Positions 8,855-20,090 of a stretch of DNA of 64,000 nucleotides are shown here, in pieces. The stretch comes from Lachnospiraceae bacterium. Lineage in GTDB: Bacteria > Bacillota > Clostridia > Lachnospirales > Lachnospiraceae. Position 1 is the first letter of the stretch. Every line of letters starts with the position of its first letter. The DNA is taken from NCBI GenBank assembly GCA_910574805.1, contig CAJTCV010000008.1, positions 1 to 64,000 on the forward strand, written 5' to 3'. A program made the translations under genes and the position numbers. Below the pieces are notes generated by a model. It did not search any database, was not told the origin of the DNA, and saw only the letters and a list, made by a program, of their open reading frames with translations.

Positions 8855-8911
8855 GGCACTCTGAAAAACCTGGCTGTGAGCGTTGTGTGCGGCAGAGTCT
8901 TACAGAGTGCC
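8855..8911 (+). repeat. Intercistronic stem between PTS and glycosidase genes
   Basis: GGCACTCTG (8855-8863) and CAGAGTGCC (8903-8911) are perfect inverted arms around a 39-nt loop in the 114-nt gap. No T-tract follows, so it is more likely an mRNA stabiliser or processing element than a terminator. Confidence 0.4.
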
Positions 8912-8938
8912 TGACAGAAAAAGCAGGAGGTAAACTGT

Positions 8939-11663
<2,725 letters not shown>

Positions 11664-11692
11664 AAAGTAAATAGAATAAAGAAAATAGAAGG

Positions 11693-11755
11693 ACCGTTTC
11701 AAAGTGCAGTTTTGACGCTCACAGAGCAGGAATGCATTTTGAAACGGTTTTCCTT
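11693..11755 (+). terminator. Terminator of the apiose-type operon
   Basis: Arms 11693-11708 (ACCGTTTCAAAGTGCA) and 11733-11748 (TGCATTTTGAAACGGT) pair along 16 bp with one wobble pair, then TTTCCTTG. It may also serve the convergent lacI-type gene. Confidence 0.8.
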
Positions 11756-11778
11756 GTGCATTGCAATTGATTGTTCAG

Positions 11779-12783
11779 CTATTTGTTCAAATCCCGCACG
11801 GTATCCCGAATGATAAATTTGGTACAAACCTGAATTTTGACATTGATCAGATCCTTTTTCTTGATGATGTCTACGATTCTGCGGACGGCCAGCTGCCCCA
11901 TCTCGGTATTCGGTACCCGGAGCGTCGTCAGCGCGGGGTTGGAGATTTCTGAAAAAGGAAGATCGTCAAAGCCGATGATGGAAATATCTTCCGGTATCCG
12001 GTAACCTTTTTCCTGAAATGCTTTCATGGAGCCGAGCGCCATCAGATCATTGTCCGCGAAAAAGGCGGTGGGAAGGCTGCTTCGTTTTTCCAGATACCGG
12101 AGCATGTCATGGTAGGCGCCATTCAGGTTCGGGGTGACGGTAAATACGTTTTTTTCATCAAAATCCAGGCGGAATTTCCGCAGAGCCGACTGATATCCGT
12201 AAAATCTGGACCGAAAGCCCCGAATTCGAAAAGAACTGCGGATGTATCCAATCTTCCGGTGCCCCTTTTGATACAGATATTCGGTTGCCATTCTTGCAGA
12301 ATCCTCATTATTGATCAGAACGGCATTAAAGTCCATCTGGTCCGTCCAGCCGTCCATAATCAGAACCGGGCATGATGCAATCCGAAAAGGATCCAGATCC
12401 TCATCCAGCATTTCTGTGGCAAGGACGACGACGGCGCTGCCGGTTTCGTTAAGCATGGCATGCAGCTGTTTTTTGTAGTCTTCCTTTCTTTGATCCACAT
12501 TGCAGAGAACCATCTCATATCCATATTTTCGGCATTCTGTCTCGAATCCATTGATCAGCGCCGAGAAAAAAGGAGTATCGTCAATGATCAGTCCGTTTTT
12601 CCGGAATATGATCAGTTTTATTTTTCGTATTGCGTTTTCACTGATATATCCGGTTTCGCGTGCTACCCGAAAGATTTCTTCAGCGGTCTGCTGGTTTACG
12701 CCCTTCTTGTAATTCAGAGCATTGGAGACGGTAGCGGGGGAAAAACCGGTGATTCTGCTGATATCACGTATGCTTGTTTTCAT
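11779..12783 (-). CDS. LacI-family transcriptional regulator
   Basis: A 334-aa repressor-type protein. The N-terminal helix-turn-helix MKTSIRDISRITGFSPATVS (residues 1-20) and the periplasmic-binding-like effector domain (about 60-334, with IIGFDDLPFSE) are typical. The ATG at 12783 is preceded by AAGGAAG. It converges on the apiose-type operon, so it is the natural local regulator. Candidate sites are the palindrome at 2048-2077 and the half-site at 2207-2216. These AT-rich sites lack the central CG common in LacI operators, so the pairing is tentative. Confidence 0.9.
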   Translation of the reverse strand: MKTSIRDISRITGFSPATVSNALNYKKGVNQQTAEEIFRVARETGYISENAIRKIKLIIFRKNGLIIDDTPFFSALINGFETECRKYGYEMVLCNVDQRKEDYKKQLHAMLNETGSAVVVLATEMLDEDLDPFRIASCPVLIMDGWTDQMDFNAVLINNEDSARMATEYLYQKGHRKIGYIRSSFRIRGFRSRFYGYQSALRKFRLDFDEKNVFTVTPNLNGAYHDMLRYLEKRSSLPTAFFADNDLMALGSMKAFQEKGYRIPEDISIIGFDDLPFSEISNPALTTLRVPNTEMGQLAVRRIVDIIKKKDLINVKIQVCTKFIIRDTVRDLNK

Positions 12784-12796
12784 TCCTGCATCTTCC

Positions 12797-13739
12797 TTAA
12801 AGTGAAATATTGTTTTCGCAGTTGCTCATCCGGACCATACAGATATTCCTGCGGCAGGCAATGCCGAGATCCTCTTCCGGAAGCTCTATGAGGATATCGC
12901 TGTAATCCTGTCCGGATGCCGCGCTGGAGAAAAGGAGCCAGTCCTCCCGATGGCTTAAAAGGCCGAGCGGGATGCCGTGGTAAAAGTTTTCTTTTTTGCT
13001 TTTAAAATTATTCAGCCCGGTAAAAATACTTTCTTTTGCCACCCGCAGACATCCGGTCAGCACAGCAAAGAAAAGATGCTCGTTGGTTTTCAGGGTATGC
13101 CCGAACAGGCTGCGGATCAGGTCCATCATCTCGTTATAGTATCCATGCTGCTGTGCCTTATCCAGAGGAACGTTGTACTCGTCAATCAGAAGGATCTCCT
13201 TCTGATCATAGTGTTTGTGAAGAAGGGCGGACAGGGTCTTAAGGCTGCCGGTCAGGACGTCTTTTGGCATATCGAACATGTGCTGTTCGCTGGTATCGAT
13301 CCTGATAAGCTGTGCGTACTGTTCCTTTTCTTTGGAGGAGAGCTGTTCGCTTTCCAGAAGAAACTGAAAACGCATGGCTTCGCAGCCGATGATGGAGGAC
13401 AGGGCGGCCTGGGCGTCGTTGTACGTCAGGGCTTCCGCGCCCTTCAGCGTGAGAAAGATCACCGGGAAGTTTCCCACTATATTTTTCACATAATTCTTTT
13501 TCTCCTGATATGGCGAGTCCGTCGAACAGCGCCGCGTCGCATCCGTAGGAAAAGAAATATTTGAGCATATTCATGTTCAGAGATTTGCCGAATCTTCTGG
13601 GACGTATAAAAAGATTCACTTTGCCCCGGTTATTTAACAGCTCCGAGATCATCCGGGTCTTGTCTACATAATAGAATCCCTCTGTCCGGATTTCCTGGAA
13701 ACCTTCGATACCGATGGGCAGTTTTACAGATGATTTCAA
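12797..13739 (-). pseudogene. AAA-ATPase-like / DUF1703 protein, frameshifted and internally deleted
   Basis: The N-terminal part (KLPIGIEGFQEIRTEGFYYVDKT, then RPRRFGKSLNM as P-loop) and later parts (ILLIDEYNVPLDKA, FAVLTGCLRVAKESIFTGLNN) belong to the widespread AAA-ATPase-like family with a PD-(D/E)XK nuclease tail. The frame breaks near 13475, where the reading passes to another frame. After GLNNF the sequence jumps to KENFYHGIPLGLLSHREDW, which belongs to the nuclease domain, so roughly 150 residues are missing. The C-terminus is also cut short. The normal length is about 550 aa. The likely original start is a TTG at 13739 behind AAGGAG. Confidence 0.75.
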
Positions 13740-13860
13740 ATGCCTTTCACTCCTTCTGGTCTTTCTGCTGCTGATCATGGAATAAATGGTGATGTATCTT
13801 TTTCATTATACATGGAGATACTTCCGGCTTCAAGCAGAATCTGGCAGGGCGTCTTACCAG

Positions 13861-14033
13861 AATTTTATGAACGTACAGCCTTTTCTTACAGCCGGCTTCC
13901 TGATGAGGGGCAGGCACGATTGCCGGGATCGTCAAGACGTCAGAACTTCAGAACGATATGACGGCGGTTTTGACCGCGATGAATATGCCTGCTTCTCTTC
14001 TGGCGCCCGTTTCCGGTATCATTATGGCAGGAG
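13861..14033 (+). pseudogene. GntP-type permease, degraded fragment
   Basis: Pieces in different frames read FLTAGFLM and then TIAGIVKTSELQNDMTAVL...MPASLLAPVSGIIMAGATAS. The last segment resembles the C-terminal helices of GntP-family gluconate-type permeases. It is fused by deletion to a kinase fragment. Such permeases often sit with DUF1537 four-carbon acid sugar kinases, which is what follows. The identification is from motif memory only. Confidence 0.45.
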
Positions 14034-14482
14034 CTACGGCTTCGTCTTTTGCAGGGGCCATGGAAAAGGGTAAAAATTTCATGTTTCGTACAGCTGCGGT
14101 ATTTGTAAAAGAAATGGGCGGTATTACGACAAAGCCGCTGTTGACAAAGGAACAAAAGAAGGCTTCTGGTAATTGAAAATGATACAAAAGAAAGCGCATT
14201 GATACGTTCTGTGAAAATATCAGATGCGGTGCAGTCTCTGGCAGGAAATCTGAAAATCGAGCCGGGCTTTGTCATCACAAAAGGAGGGATCACATCCGGC
14301 GATGTGGGAACAAAGGCGCTCCGTGTGAAACGGGCAACCGTTATGGGACAGATTCGTCCGGGGATTCCCGTCTGGCAGACAGGGGAGGAGAGCAGATTCC
14401 CTTTATCCCTTATGTCATATTCCGGGGAAATGTGGGAGATGTGGATACGCTTCGTGAAGCGGCGGAAGTCCTGATGGGATGA
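14034..14482 (+). pseudogene. DUF1537 four-carbon acid sugar kinase, C-terminal remnant
   Basis: The segments FRTAAVFVKEMGGITTKPLLT, then LLVIENDTKESALIRSVKIS (from 14163), then GFVITKGGITSGDVGTKAL and GQIRPGIPVWQTG match the kinase family that phosphorylates D-threonate/D-erythronate type acids. The frame changes once between the first two segments and again near 14400, after which RGNVGDVDTLREAAEVLMG runs to the stop at 14480-14482. About a third of the normal gene remains. Confidence 0.65.
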
Positions 14483-14707
14483 AAATTAGGAGAAAAGATC
14501 ATGGAGCTTCGGAAGAAGAACGGGTGGTCCCAGGAGGATTTGGCTTCCGGGATCGGTTTTGCTCTGCTGCTTCTTGTGGAGGCAGCAGGAGTATATCTGC
14601 TGACCAGTGCGGGGATTAGAAAGGGCTCCTGTGAGCAGCTCCTTCAGGAGGGAGATTATACGAGAGAGGTAAAAGAGCCTCTTTTCACGCAAACGTACAT
14701 TGTTTAA
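14479..14707 (+). pseudogene. Membrane-anchored XRE regulator, frameshifted and deleted
   Basis: With one A removed from the A-run after the ATG at 14479, the start reads MKLGEKIMELRKKNGWSQED, the opening of a common XRE-type regulator with C-terminal membrane helices. After LAS it jumps to GFALLLLVEAAGVYLLTSAG and LLQEGDYTREVKE, the end of such proteins. The rest of the DNA-binding domain and most of the linker are gone. The start overlaps the kinase remnant's stop. Confidence 0.6.
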
Positions 14708-14721
14708 AGAAACTCTCTCAG

Positions 14722-14770
14722 TTGACGATATAGCAGATCTGTATTATAATGAATTTACCTCAAAGGTAAA
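14722..14770 (+). promoter_or_regulatory. HigBA-type promoter with operator
   Basis: TTGACG (14722-14727), a 17-nt spacer and TATAAT (14745-14750) form a near-consensus sigma-A promoter. The inverted repeat TTTACC (14754-14759) / GGTAAA (14765-14770) sits at the expected start site, the usual place for autorepression by the antitoxin. Confidence 0.75.
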
Positions 14771-14789
14771 CTCGAAAAGAGGTGATGGA

Positions 14790-15087
14790 TTGGACATAAC
14801 GTACAAAAGCAACAGGCTGCAAAAGGTTTGTACGGATGCCAGGACTGCTGATCGAACATATGGAAATGAAATGGCAGAAAAATAAACAAATGCGCATTGA
14901 CGAAATAAAGGCAGCAGATACGGTGGAAGAAATGATTCAGTTTCATATCGGCAGATGCCATCCTCTGGTTCACAACAGGAAGGGACAATATGTGGTGGAT
15001 CTGGTTCATCCATACAGACTGGTTTTTGAAAAACATGGCAATGATATTCAGATTGCGCATATTATGGAGATTGTTGATTATCATTGA
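14790..15087 (+). pseudogene. HigB/RelE-type toxin, frameshifted
   Basis: From the TTG at 14790 (ribosome site AAGAGGTGAT) the frame reads LDITYKSNRLQKVCTDARTA...NEMAEK and hits TAA at about 14881. One base over, it continues MRIDEIKAADTVEEMIQFHI and GRCHPLVHNRKGQYVVDLVH to the stop at 15087. Together this is a HigB/RelE-fold mRNA interferase of about 98 aa, followed by its HigA-like partner. The break is at an A-rich GAAAAATAAAC. Loss of toxin activity is the simplest reading. Sequencing error or +1 recoding cannot be excluded. Confidence 0.65.
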
Positions 15088-15119
15088 ATGATAGAAATAA
15101 ATAAACAGGAGGTAGCACT

Positions 15120-16169
15120 ATGGTGAGAAGCCGAAGTTATATTGCAACGCCACCTGGAGCGACGATCAGGGAACAGCTTGACGACAGAGGAATGAGTCAG
15201 AAAGAATTTGCGGTAAGGATGGATATGTCAGAGAAGCATATCAGCAGGCTGATTCATGGTGAGGTTCAATTGACTCCGGAGGTGGCTGTCAGACTGGAAA
15301 TGGTACTTGGGATCCCTGCAAGATTCTGGAATAATCTGGAAGCAATCTACAGAGAGAAACTGATCAAAGCGGAAGCTGAAAATGCCATGGATGCAGATGA
15401 AGCCCTGGCAAAACAGCTTCCCTACAGCGAGATGGCAAAGTTTGGCTGGGTTCCTGAGACAAGAGTTGCAAAGGAAAAGGTGATTCATCTAAGGAAATAT
15501 TTTGAAGTTGTTGAACTTTCTCTGTTGGAAAACAGCCAGATCACGCGAATTGCCTGCAGAAGACTGGCAATGACAGAAAAAAGTGATTTTACATTACTTG
15601 CCTGGGTGCAGGAGGTAAAGCTGGAGGCACGTCATGTGATGACAGCGCCGATTGATATAAAGGGTCTGATAAAAATGATTCCGGAATTCAGACAGATGAC
15701 CACGCTGGAACCAAAAGAGTTTTGTACAGAACTTAAGGCGAGATTGGCAGAGCACGGTATTGCGCTTGTCTTTTTGCCTCATTTAAAAGGGTCCTTTTTG
15801 CAGGGGGCTTCTTTTATGGATGGTAATAAAATTGTTGTAGGCCTGACTGCAAGAGGCAGAGATGCAGATAAATTCTGGTTCAGTTTGTTTCATGAACTGG
15901 CGCATATTGTGCTGGGACATATTGGTCAGCCGGACGGAACATCGGAACAGGACGAGAAGGATGCGGACAGCTGGGCAGGAGAGATGCTCATTCCTTCGGA
16001 AGCTTTTGAGATGTTTAAAAAGAGAGAAAATTATTCTCCGGCATGTGTCCGGGATTTTGCAAAGAGACTCAAAATTGCTCCAGGTATTGTGGTCGGAAGA
16101 CTGCAGAATGAAGGGTGCATTGGATACAATATGTTAAATGATTTAAAAGAACATTATATGATTGTCTGA
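15120..16169 (+). CDS. HigA-type XRE domain fused to ImmA/IrrE metallopeptidase
   Basis: A 349-aa two-domain protein. Residues about 10-80 form a HigA-like helix-turn-helix (TIREQLDDRGMSQKEFAVRM, then SEKHISRLIHG). Residues about 190-300 are an ImmA/IrrE (COG2856) peptidase with zinc motif HELAH at His258-His262. It is probably the antitoxin and autorepressor of the upstream HigB-type toxin, acting on the operator at 14754-14770. The peptidase domain may cleave a repressor or regulate turnover. Intact although the toxin gene is broken, which is the stable order of decay for such pairs. Confidence 0.88.
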   Translation: MVRSRSYIATPPGATIREQLDDRGMSQKEFAVRMDMSEKHISRLIHGEVQLTPEVAVRLEMVLGIPARFWNNLEAIYREKLIKAEAENAMDADEALAKQLPYSEMAKFGWVPETRVAKEKVIHLRKYFEVVELSLLENSQITRIACRRLAMTEKSDFTLLAWVQEVKLEARHVMTAPIDIKGLIKMIPEFRQMTTLEPKEFCTELKARLAEHGIALVFLPHLKGSFLQGASFMDGNKIVVGLTARGRDADKFWFSLFHELAHIVLGHIGQPDGTSEQDEKDADSWAGEMLIPSEAFEMFKKRENYSPACVRDFAKRLKIAPGIVVGRLQNEGCIGYNMLNDLKEHYMIV

Positions 16170-16207
16170 CAGGTCCGAGCTGACGCCAAATATTTCATAT
16201 GAAAAAG

Positions 16208-16238
16208 GACATCGACGAGTAAAGCCGATGTCTTTTTT
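16208..16238 (+). terminator. Terminator after the HigA-ImmA gene
   Basis: GACATCG (16208-16214) and CGATGTC (16226-16232) form a perfect 7-bp stem followed by six T. The stretch 16239-16360 holds no recognisable gene. Confidence 0.85.
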
Positions 16239-16360
16239 CAGATTTATTCCTGCAGATGACGAGCGCGTGTTCCAGATGGAGCAATGAAAAGAGCTGTTTT
16301 TCCCGGCGGGCATGGTCTGCACAGCCTGTTACAAGGCGCTGTAGCTTTGATTCAGACAGA

Positions 16361-17257
16361 TCATCTGTCCCGGTAGTTTCGCCGTTCCCGATATTCCCGG
16401 GGAGTACATCCGTAATGATTGTAAAAATATCTGGAAAAATAACTCAGATGGCGAAATCCGCAGGCCAGGGCGATATCCGTGACGCTCTGGCCTGTGGTGT
16501 CCAGAAGGTGCAGGCTTACTCTTAAGCGGTAGGCATTCAGAAAATCCACAGGCGACTGCTGCAGATAATGTTTGAAGAGCCTGCAGCATTTGCTTCGGCT
16601 GACATGTCCGGAGGCCGCGATTTCATCCAGCGTAATCTTTTCGCCATAGTGTTGATAGAGGAATGATACCATATCTTTTTGAATCTTCAGATTCTCATCC
16701 ATTTCCCGGCCGTCCGGTCCGGGTCCCAGTTCCCTGTATTTCCATAACCTGCTCCACAGAATCTGCATGAGCGAAATGGCTTCCAGTTCATAGCCTTCTT
16801 CGGCGCTTTCCTTTAAAGCGGCGATTCGCAGGAGAAAATCTGCGGTTTCCGGTCCGTGTACATGGCCGGACGGAAGGTGCAGGTATTCCAGACAGCAGTT
16901 TTTCAGCACAGGTTCCACATACCGCTGCATCAGACTCTGGTTGCTGCAGAACAGGGAGGGATGGAACAGGACGCACAGGAACCGGCAGTCCTGCCGGTGA
17001 AGCGAATACCCGTAGTGCATCTGGCGGGCGTTGACCATCAGGGAATCCTGTTTTTCAAGAACCAGCCTCCGGCCGTTGATGTCATAGCACATCGTTCCTT
17101 CCAGTATATGGATCCATTCCAGGTCCTCATGCCAGTGGCAGGGAGCGCTCATGTCCGGATAGACGGACAGGTCTGCGGTGCGGATGTAGAGGGGAATCCG
17201 AGCCTGCTCATACGGTATGACTTCGGAGAGATCCGGCATCAGTTCGATTTTCAGCAT
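16361..17257 (-). CDS. AraC-family regulator with cupin sensor domain
   Basis: A 298-aa protein with an N-terminal cupin-like ligand domain (HWHEDLEWIHILEGTMCYDI, about residues 42-61) and a C-terminal pair of helix-turn-helix motifs (ITLDEIAASGHVSRSKCCRL and VTDIALACGFRHLSYFSRYF). It is divergent from the MATE pump gene across 184 bp, so it probably controls that gene. The effector is unknown. Confidence 0.9.
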   Translation of the reverse strand: MLKIELMPDLSEVIPYEQARIPLYIRTADLSVYPDMSAPCHWHEDLEWIHILEGTMCYDINGRRLVLEKQDSLMVNARQMHYGYSLHRQDCRFLCVLFHPSLFCSNQSLMQRYVEPVLKNCCLEYLHLPSGHVHGPETADFLLRIAALKESAEEGYELEAISLMQILWSRLWKYRELGPGPDGREMDENLKIQKDMVSFLYQHYGEKITLDEIAASGHVSRSKCCRLFKHYLQQSPVDFLNAYRLRVSLHLLDTTGQSVTDIALACGFRHLSYFSRYFYNHYGCTPREYRERRNYRDR

Positions 17258-17441
17258 ATTTACAGCTCCTTTTCACACAACTGGTTACTTCGTGTTCGGT
17301 TTGGGTTTGTACAGTCATCATTTGATACGATAGTGACAATAAATTGCAACTATTTTGTTAGAAACTTCGAATGTATGACATTATAATGATAACACAGATG
17401 GAGAGACAAAAGCAATGCCGAAGAGGAGAAAGGAGAATATC

Positions 17442-18881
17442 ATGGACAGAATCAGAAAACGGGTGCGAAAGGACGGCCTAACCTTAAATGGGAGTGACGT
17501 TTTTGCAATGAGGCGTGCCTGCCGGCATCCTGTGGACGATTGGGGTGCGAACATGAAGAAGAACCTTTGGAAGCTGGTCCTTCCTGTCACATTCCAGCAG
17601 TTTATGCTTGCACTGGTCGGAGCGTCGGATGCATTGATGCTGGGGAGACTGAGCCAGGACGTTTTATCTGCGGTGTCCCTTGCTTCTCAGGTTGCCTTTG
17701 TCTTCAATCTGTTTATGGCGGCGCTGGTGATCGGGGTCAACATGTTTACAGCGCAGTACTGGGGAAAGCGGGACAAAGAAAGTATTCGGACAGTTATGGC
17801 TTTTGCCCTTCGGACAGCCGTCCTGATCGCGTTGGCCTTCTGCCTGGGGGCGGTTTTCGCTCCTGAAATGTTCATGAAGATTTTTACCGATGAGAGCGCG
17901 CTGATTCGTCCGGGAAGCGATTATCTGAGGGTGGTCGGCATTTCCTATGTCTTTTCAGGGATCACCCAGATTTATCTGTGCATTTTGAAAAACAGCGGCC
18001 ATGCAGGGAAAAGCATGCAGATCAGTTCGGTAACTGTGATCCTGAATATCGTATTGAATGCGGTTCTGATCTTCGGCCCTGGTACGGTACCTGCCATGGG
18101 TGCTGCCGGTGCGGCTCTGGCGACCGTATTGGCGAATGGAGCAGGGCTTGTCTGGGTGGTTATGGAGTCGTTTCGAAAAGATGGCCTGCGTCCTGCCAAA
18201 GGTTATATGGGAGCGCATATCTCGAATCTGGAGAAGCGGTTCTGGAGGTATGTGGCTCCTGTCATGGCCAATGAGATCGTCTGGGGAGGAGGATTTACCA
18301 TGTACTCTGTGATTATGGGGCACATGGGAACCGATGCGGTAGCCGCCAGTTCGATTGCCAATATTACGAAGAATCTGGTGGTCTGCTTCTGTATGGGAAT
18401 GGGCAGTGCGGGAAGCATCATGGTAGGGAATGCGCTCGGCGCGGGAGAGCTGGAGCAGGCGAAAAAAGAGGGGGCATATCTTTGCAGAATGTCCCTGATC
18501 AGTGGGATTGCGACGGGTGCATTCCTTCTGATGATTTCACCGGCGATTCTTCACGCTGCCGTTCTCAGTATACAGGCGCAGGAGTATTTAATATATATGT
18601 TGTTCATCTGCGCCTACTATCTTGTGGGCAAATCCATGAACAGCATGACCATCGGAGGCATCTTCTGCGCCGGCGGGGATTCCAGGTTCGGTCTGCTCTG
18701 TGATGCCGTCACGCTGTGGTGCGTCACGGTTCCCATGGGGCTTCTGGCGGCGTTTGTATTCCGGGCACCGGTGATGGCGGTCTATTTTTTATTAAATCTG
18801 GATGAAATTGTAAAGCTGCCTGTGGTATACTTGCACTATAAAAAATATAAATGGGTTAAAAATCTGACAGAGGAGGAGTAA
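17442..18881 (+). CDS. MATE-family multidrug/organic cation efflux protein
   Basis: A 479-aa integral membrane antiporter with about 12 hydrophobic segments. Conserved MATE features include PVTFQQFMLALVGASDALML near the N-terminus and the internally repeated second half starting near YVAPVMANEIVWGGGF. An upstream in-frame ATG at 17415 exists, but the ATG at 17442 has the ribosome site (AAAGGAGAATATC). It is expected to export drugs or metabolites using Na+ or H+. It is divergent from the AraC gene, and a broken phosphatase gene starts one base after its stop. Confidence 0.9.
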   Translation: MDRIRKRVRKDGLTLNGSDVFAMRRACRHPVDDWGANMKKNLWKLVLPVTFQQFMLALVGASDALMLGRLSQDVLSAVSLASQVAFVFNLFMAALVIGVNMFTAQYWGKRDKESIRTVMAFALRTAVLIALAFCLGAVFAPEMFMKIFTDESALIRPGSDYLRVVGISYVFSGITQIYLCILKNSGHAGKSMQISSVTVILNIVLNAVLIFGPGTVPAMGAAGAALATVLANGAGLVWVVMESFRKDGLRPAKGYMGAHISNLEKRFWRYVAPVMANEIVWGGGFTMYSVIMGHMGTDAVAASSIANITKNLVVCFCMGMGSAGSIMVGNALGAGELEQAKKEGAYLCRMSLISGIATGAFLLMISPAILHAAVLSIQAQEYLIYMLFICAYYLVGKSMNSMTIGGIFCAGGDSRFGLLCDAVTLWCVTVPMGLLAAFVFRAPVMAVYFLLNLDEIVKLPVVYLHYKKYKWVKNLTEEE

Positions 18882-18882
18882 A

Positions 18883-19325
18883 ATGTTCGCAGATTATCAT
18901 GTACATACAGATTTTTCAGTGACGATTCGGTCTGTCCCATGGAAGACGTGGTAAAGAATGCCATGCGGATGGGGATGGAGTTGGGCATGCAGATACATAC
19001 GCTCCCGCAGTTTCAGGCGTTGTATGACCGGTATCCTTTTGATTTTATTATCCTGTCTGTCCATCAGGTGGAGGATCAGGAGTTCTGGACCGGGGATTTT
19101 CAGAAGGGGCGTACGCAGCAGGAATACAATGAGCGCTATTATGAAGAACTGCTCGGTCTGGTGGAGCATTATCAGGCCTACAGTGTGCTGGGCCATATGG
19201 ATCTGATTGTGCGGTATGATGAGAACGGCGTATATCCCTTTGAGAAAGTCCGGCCCGTTGTGGAAGAGATCCTGAAAAGGGCGATCCGGGACGGAAAAGG
19301 CATCGAAGTGAATACTTCTATATAA
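18883..19325 (+). pseudogene. PHP-domain histidinol-phosphatase-like protein, degraded
   Basis: The start MFADYHVHTDFS is that of PHP-type histidinol phosphatases. The frame then breaks at the T-run near 18913 and resumes as DDSVCPMEDVVKNAMRMGM. It next jumps to ELGMQIHTLPQFQALYDRY, skipping about 50 residues with metal-site histidines, and continues to VLGHMDLIVRYDENG and GKGIEVNTSI, where it stops early. The normal length is about 260-270 aa. Frameshift, internal deletion and truncation make it non-functional. Confidence 0.75.
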
Positions 19326-19393
19326 AGAAACAAAAAATTTACTGAGAACTATGGGATTTCATGAAAAATTTTAAGATCAGGGAGATAAACGAG

Positions 19394-20026
19394 ATGACAA
19401 ATAAGGAACGAAGAGATGCACAGATGGCTTATATTTCTGATGAAAGCATTATGGAAGAGCAGAAGATCTGCAGGAAAAAGCTGCAGAAGCTGAATTTTAT
19501 GGATCGTTCGGACTTTGACGGGATCGCAGAGGTTGTGAAGGAGCTTTTTGGAAAATCGGACAGGGCATTTGTCAATCCGCCGTTTTACTGTGATTATGGG
19601 ACGAATATCCAGGTAGGGAAGAATTTCTTTGCAAATTACAACTGCATGATCATAGATGTGGCCAGAGTCCGGATCGGAGATAACTGTCAGATGGCGCCCA
19701 ATGTGGCGATCTACACCGCCGGGCATCCGATCCACCCGGTGAGCCGGAATTCCATGTATGAATATGGAAAGGAAGTGACCATCGGCGATAACGTCTGGAT
19801 CGGAGGAAATACGGTTATCTGCCCGGGAGTCCATATCGGCGACAATGTGGTGATCGGCGCGGGAAGCGTGGTTACAAAGGATATTCCGGACTGGACCGTG
19901 GCAGCAGGGAATCCCTGCCGTGTCCTTCGCCAGATTACGGAAGATGACAGAAGAAAGCTCTTTAAAGAGGAAGAGATCGATGAGGAAGCGTGGGAGGATA
20001 TCCTTGGCAGGATGGAATTCTGCTGA
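19394..20026 (+). CDS. Maltose/galactoside O-acetyltransferase family (left-handed beta-helix)
   Basis: A 210-aa acetyl-CoA-dependent O-acetyltransferase of the LacA/Maa/NodL type. The N-terminal maltose-acetyltransferase domain (MTNKERRDAQMAYISDESIM) precedes hexapeptide repeats (VGKNFFANYNCMIIDVARV, IGDNVWIGGNTVICPGVHIG). The active-site histidine lies in YTAGHPIHP. The ATG at 19394 has an AGGGAGA ribosome site and matches the family start; an upstream in-frame ATG at 19361 is poorer. Substrates are usually maltose, glucose or galactosides. It probably detoxifies non-metabolised sugars. Confidence 0.9.
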   Translation: MTNKERRDAQMAYISDESIMEEQKICRKKLQKLNFMDRSDFDGIAEVVKELFGKSDRAFVNPPFYCDYGTNIQVGKNFFANYNCMIIDVARVRIGDNCQMAPNVAIYTAGHPIHPVSRNSMYEYGKEVTIGDNVWIGGNTVICPGVHIGDNVVIGAGSVVTKDIPDWTVAAGNPCRVLRQITEDDRRKLFKEEEIDEEAWEDILGRMEFC

Positions 20027-20090
20027 CCGGACTGCATGCTTTCCGGCCGGGCGAGGGCGCTCCCTGCGCTTCCTGACCCTCTCCGGCTGC

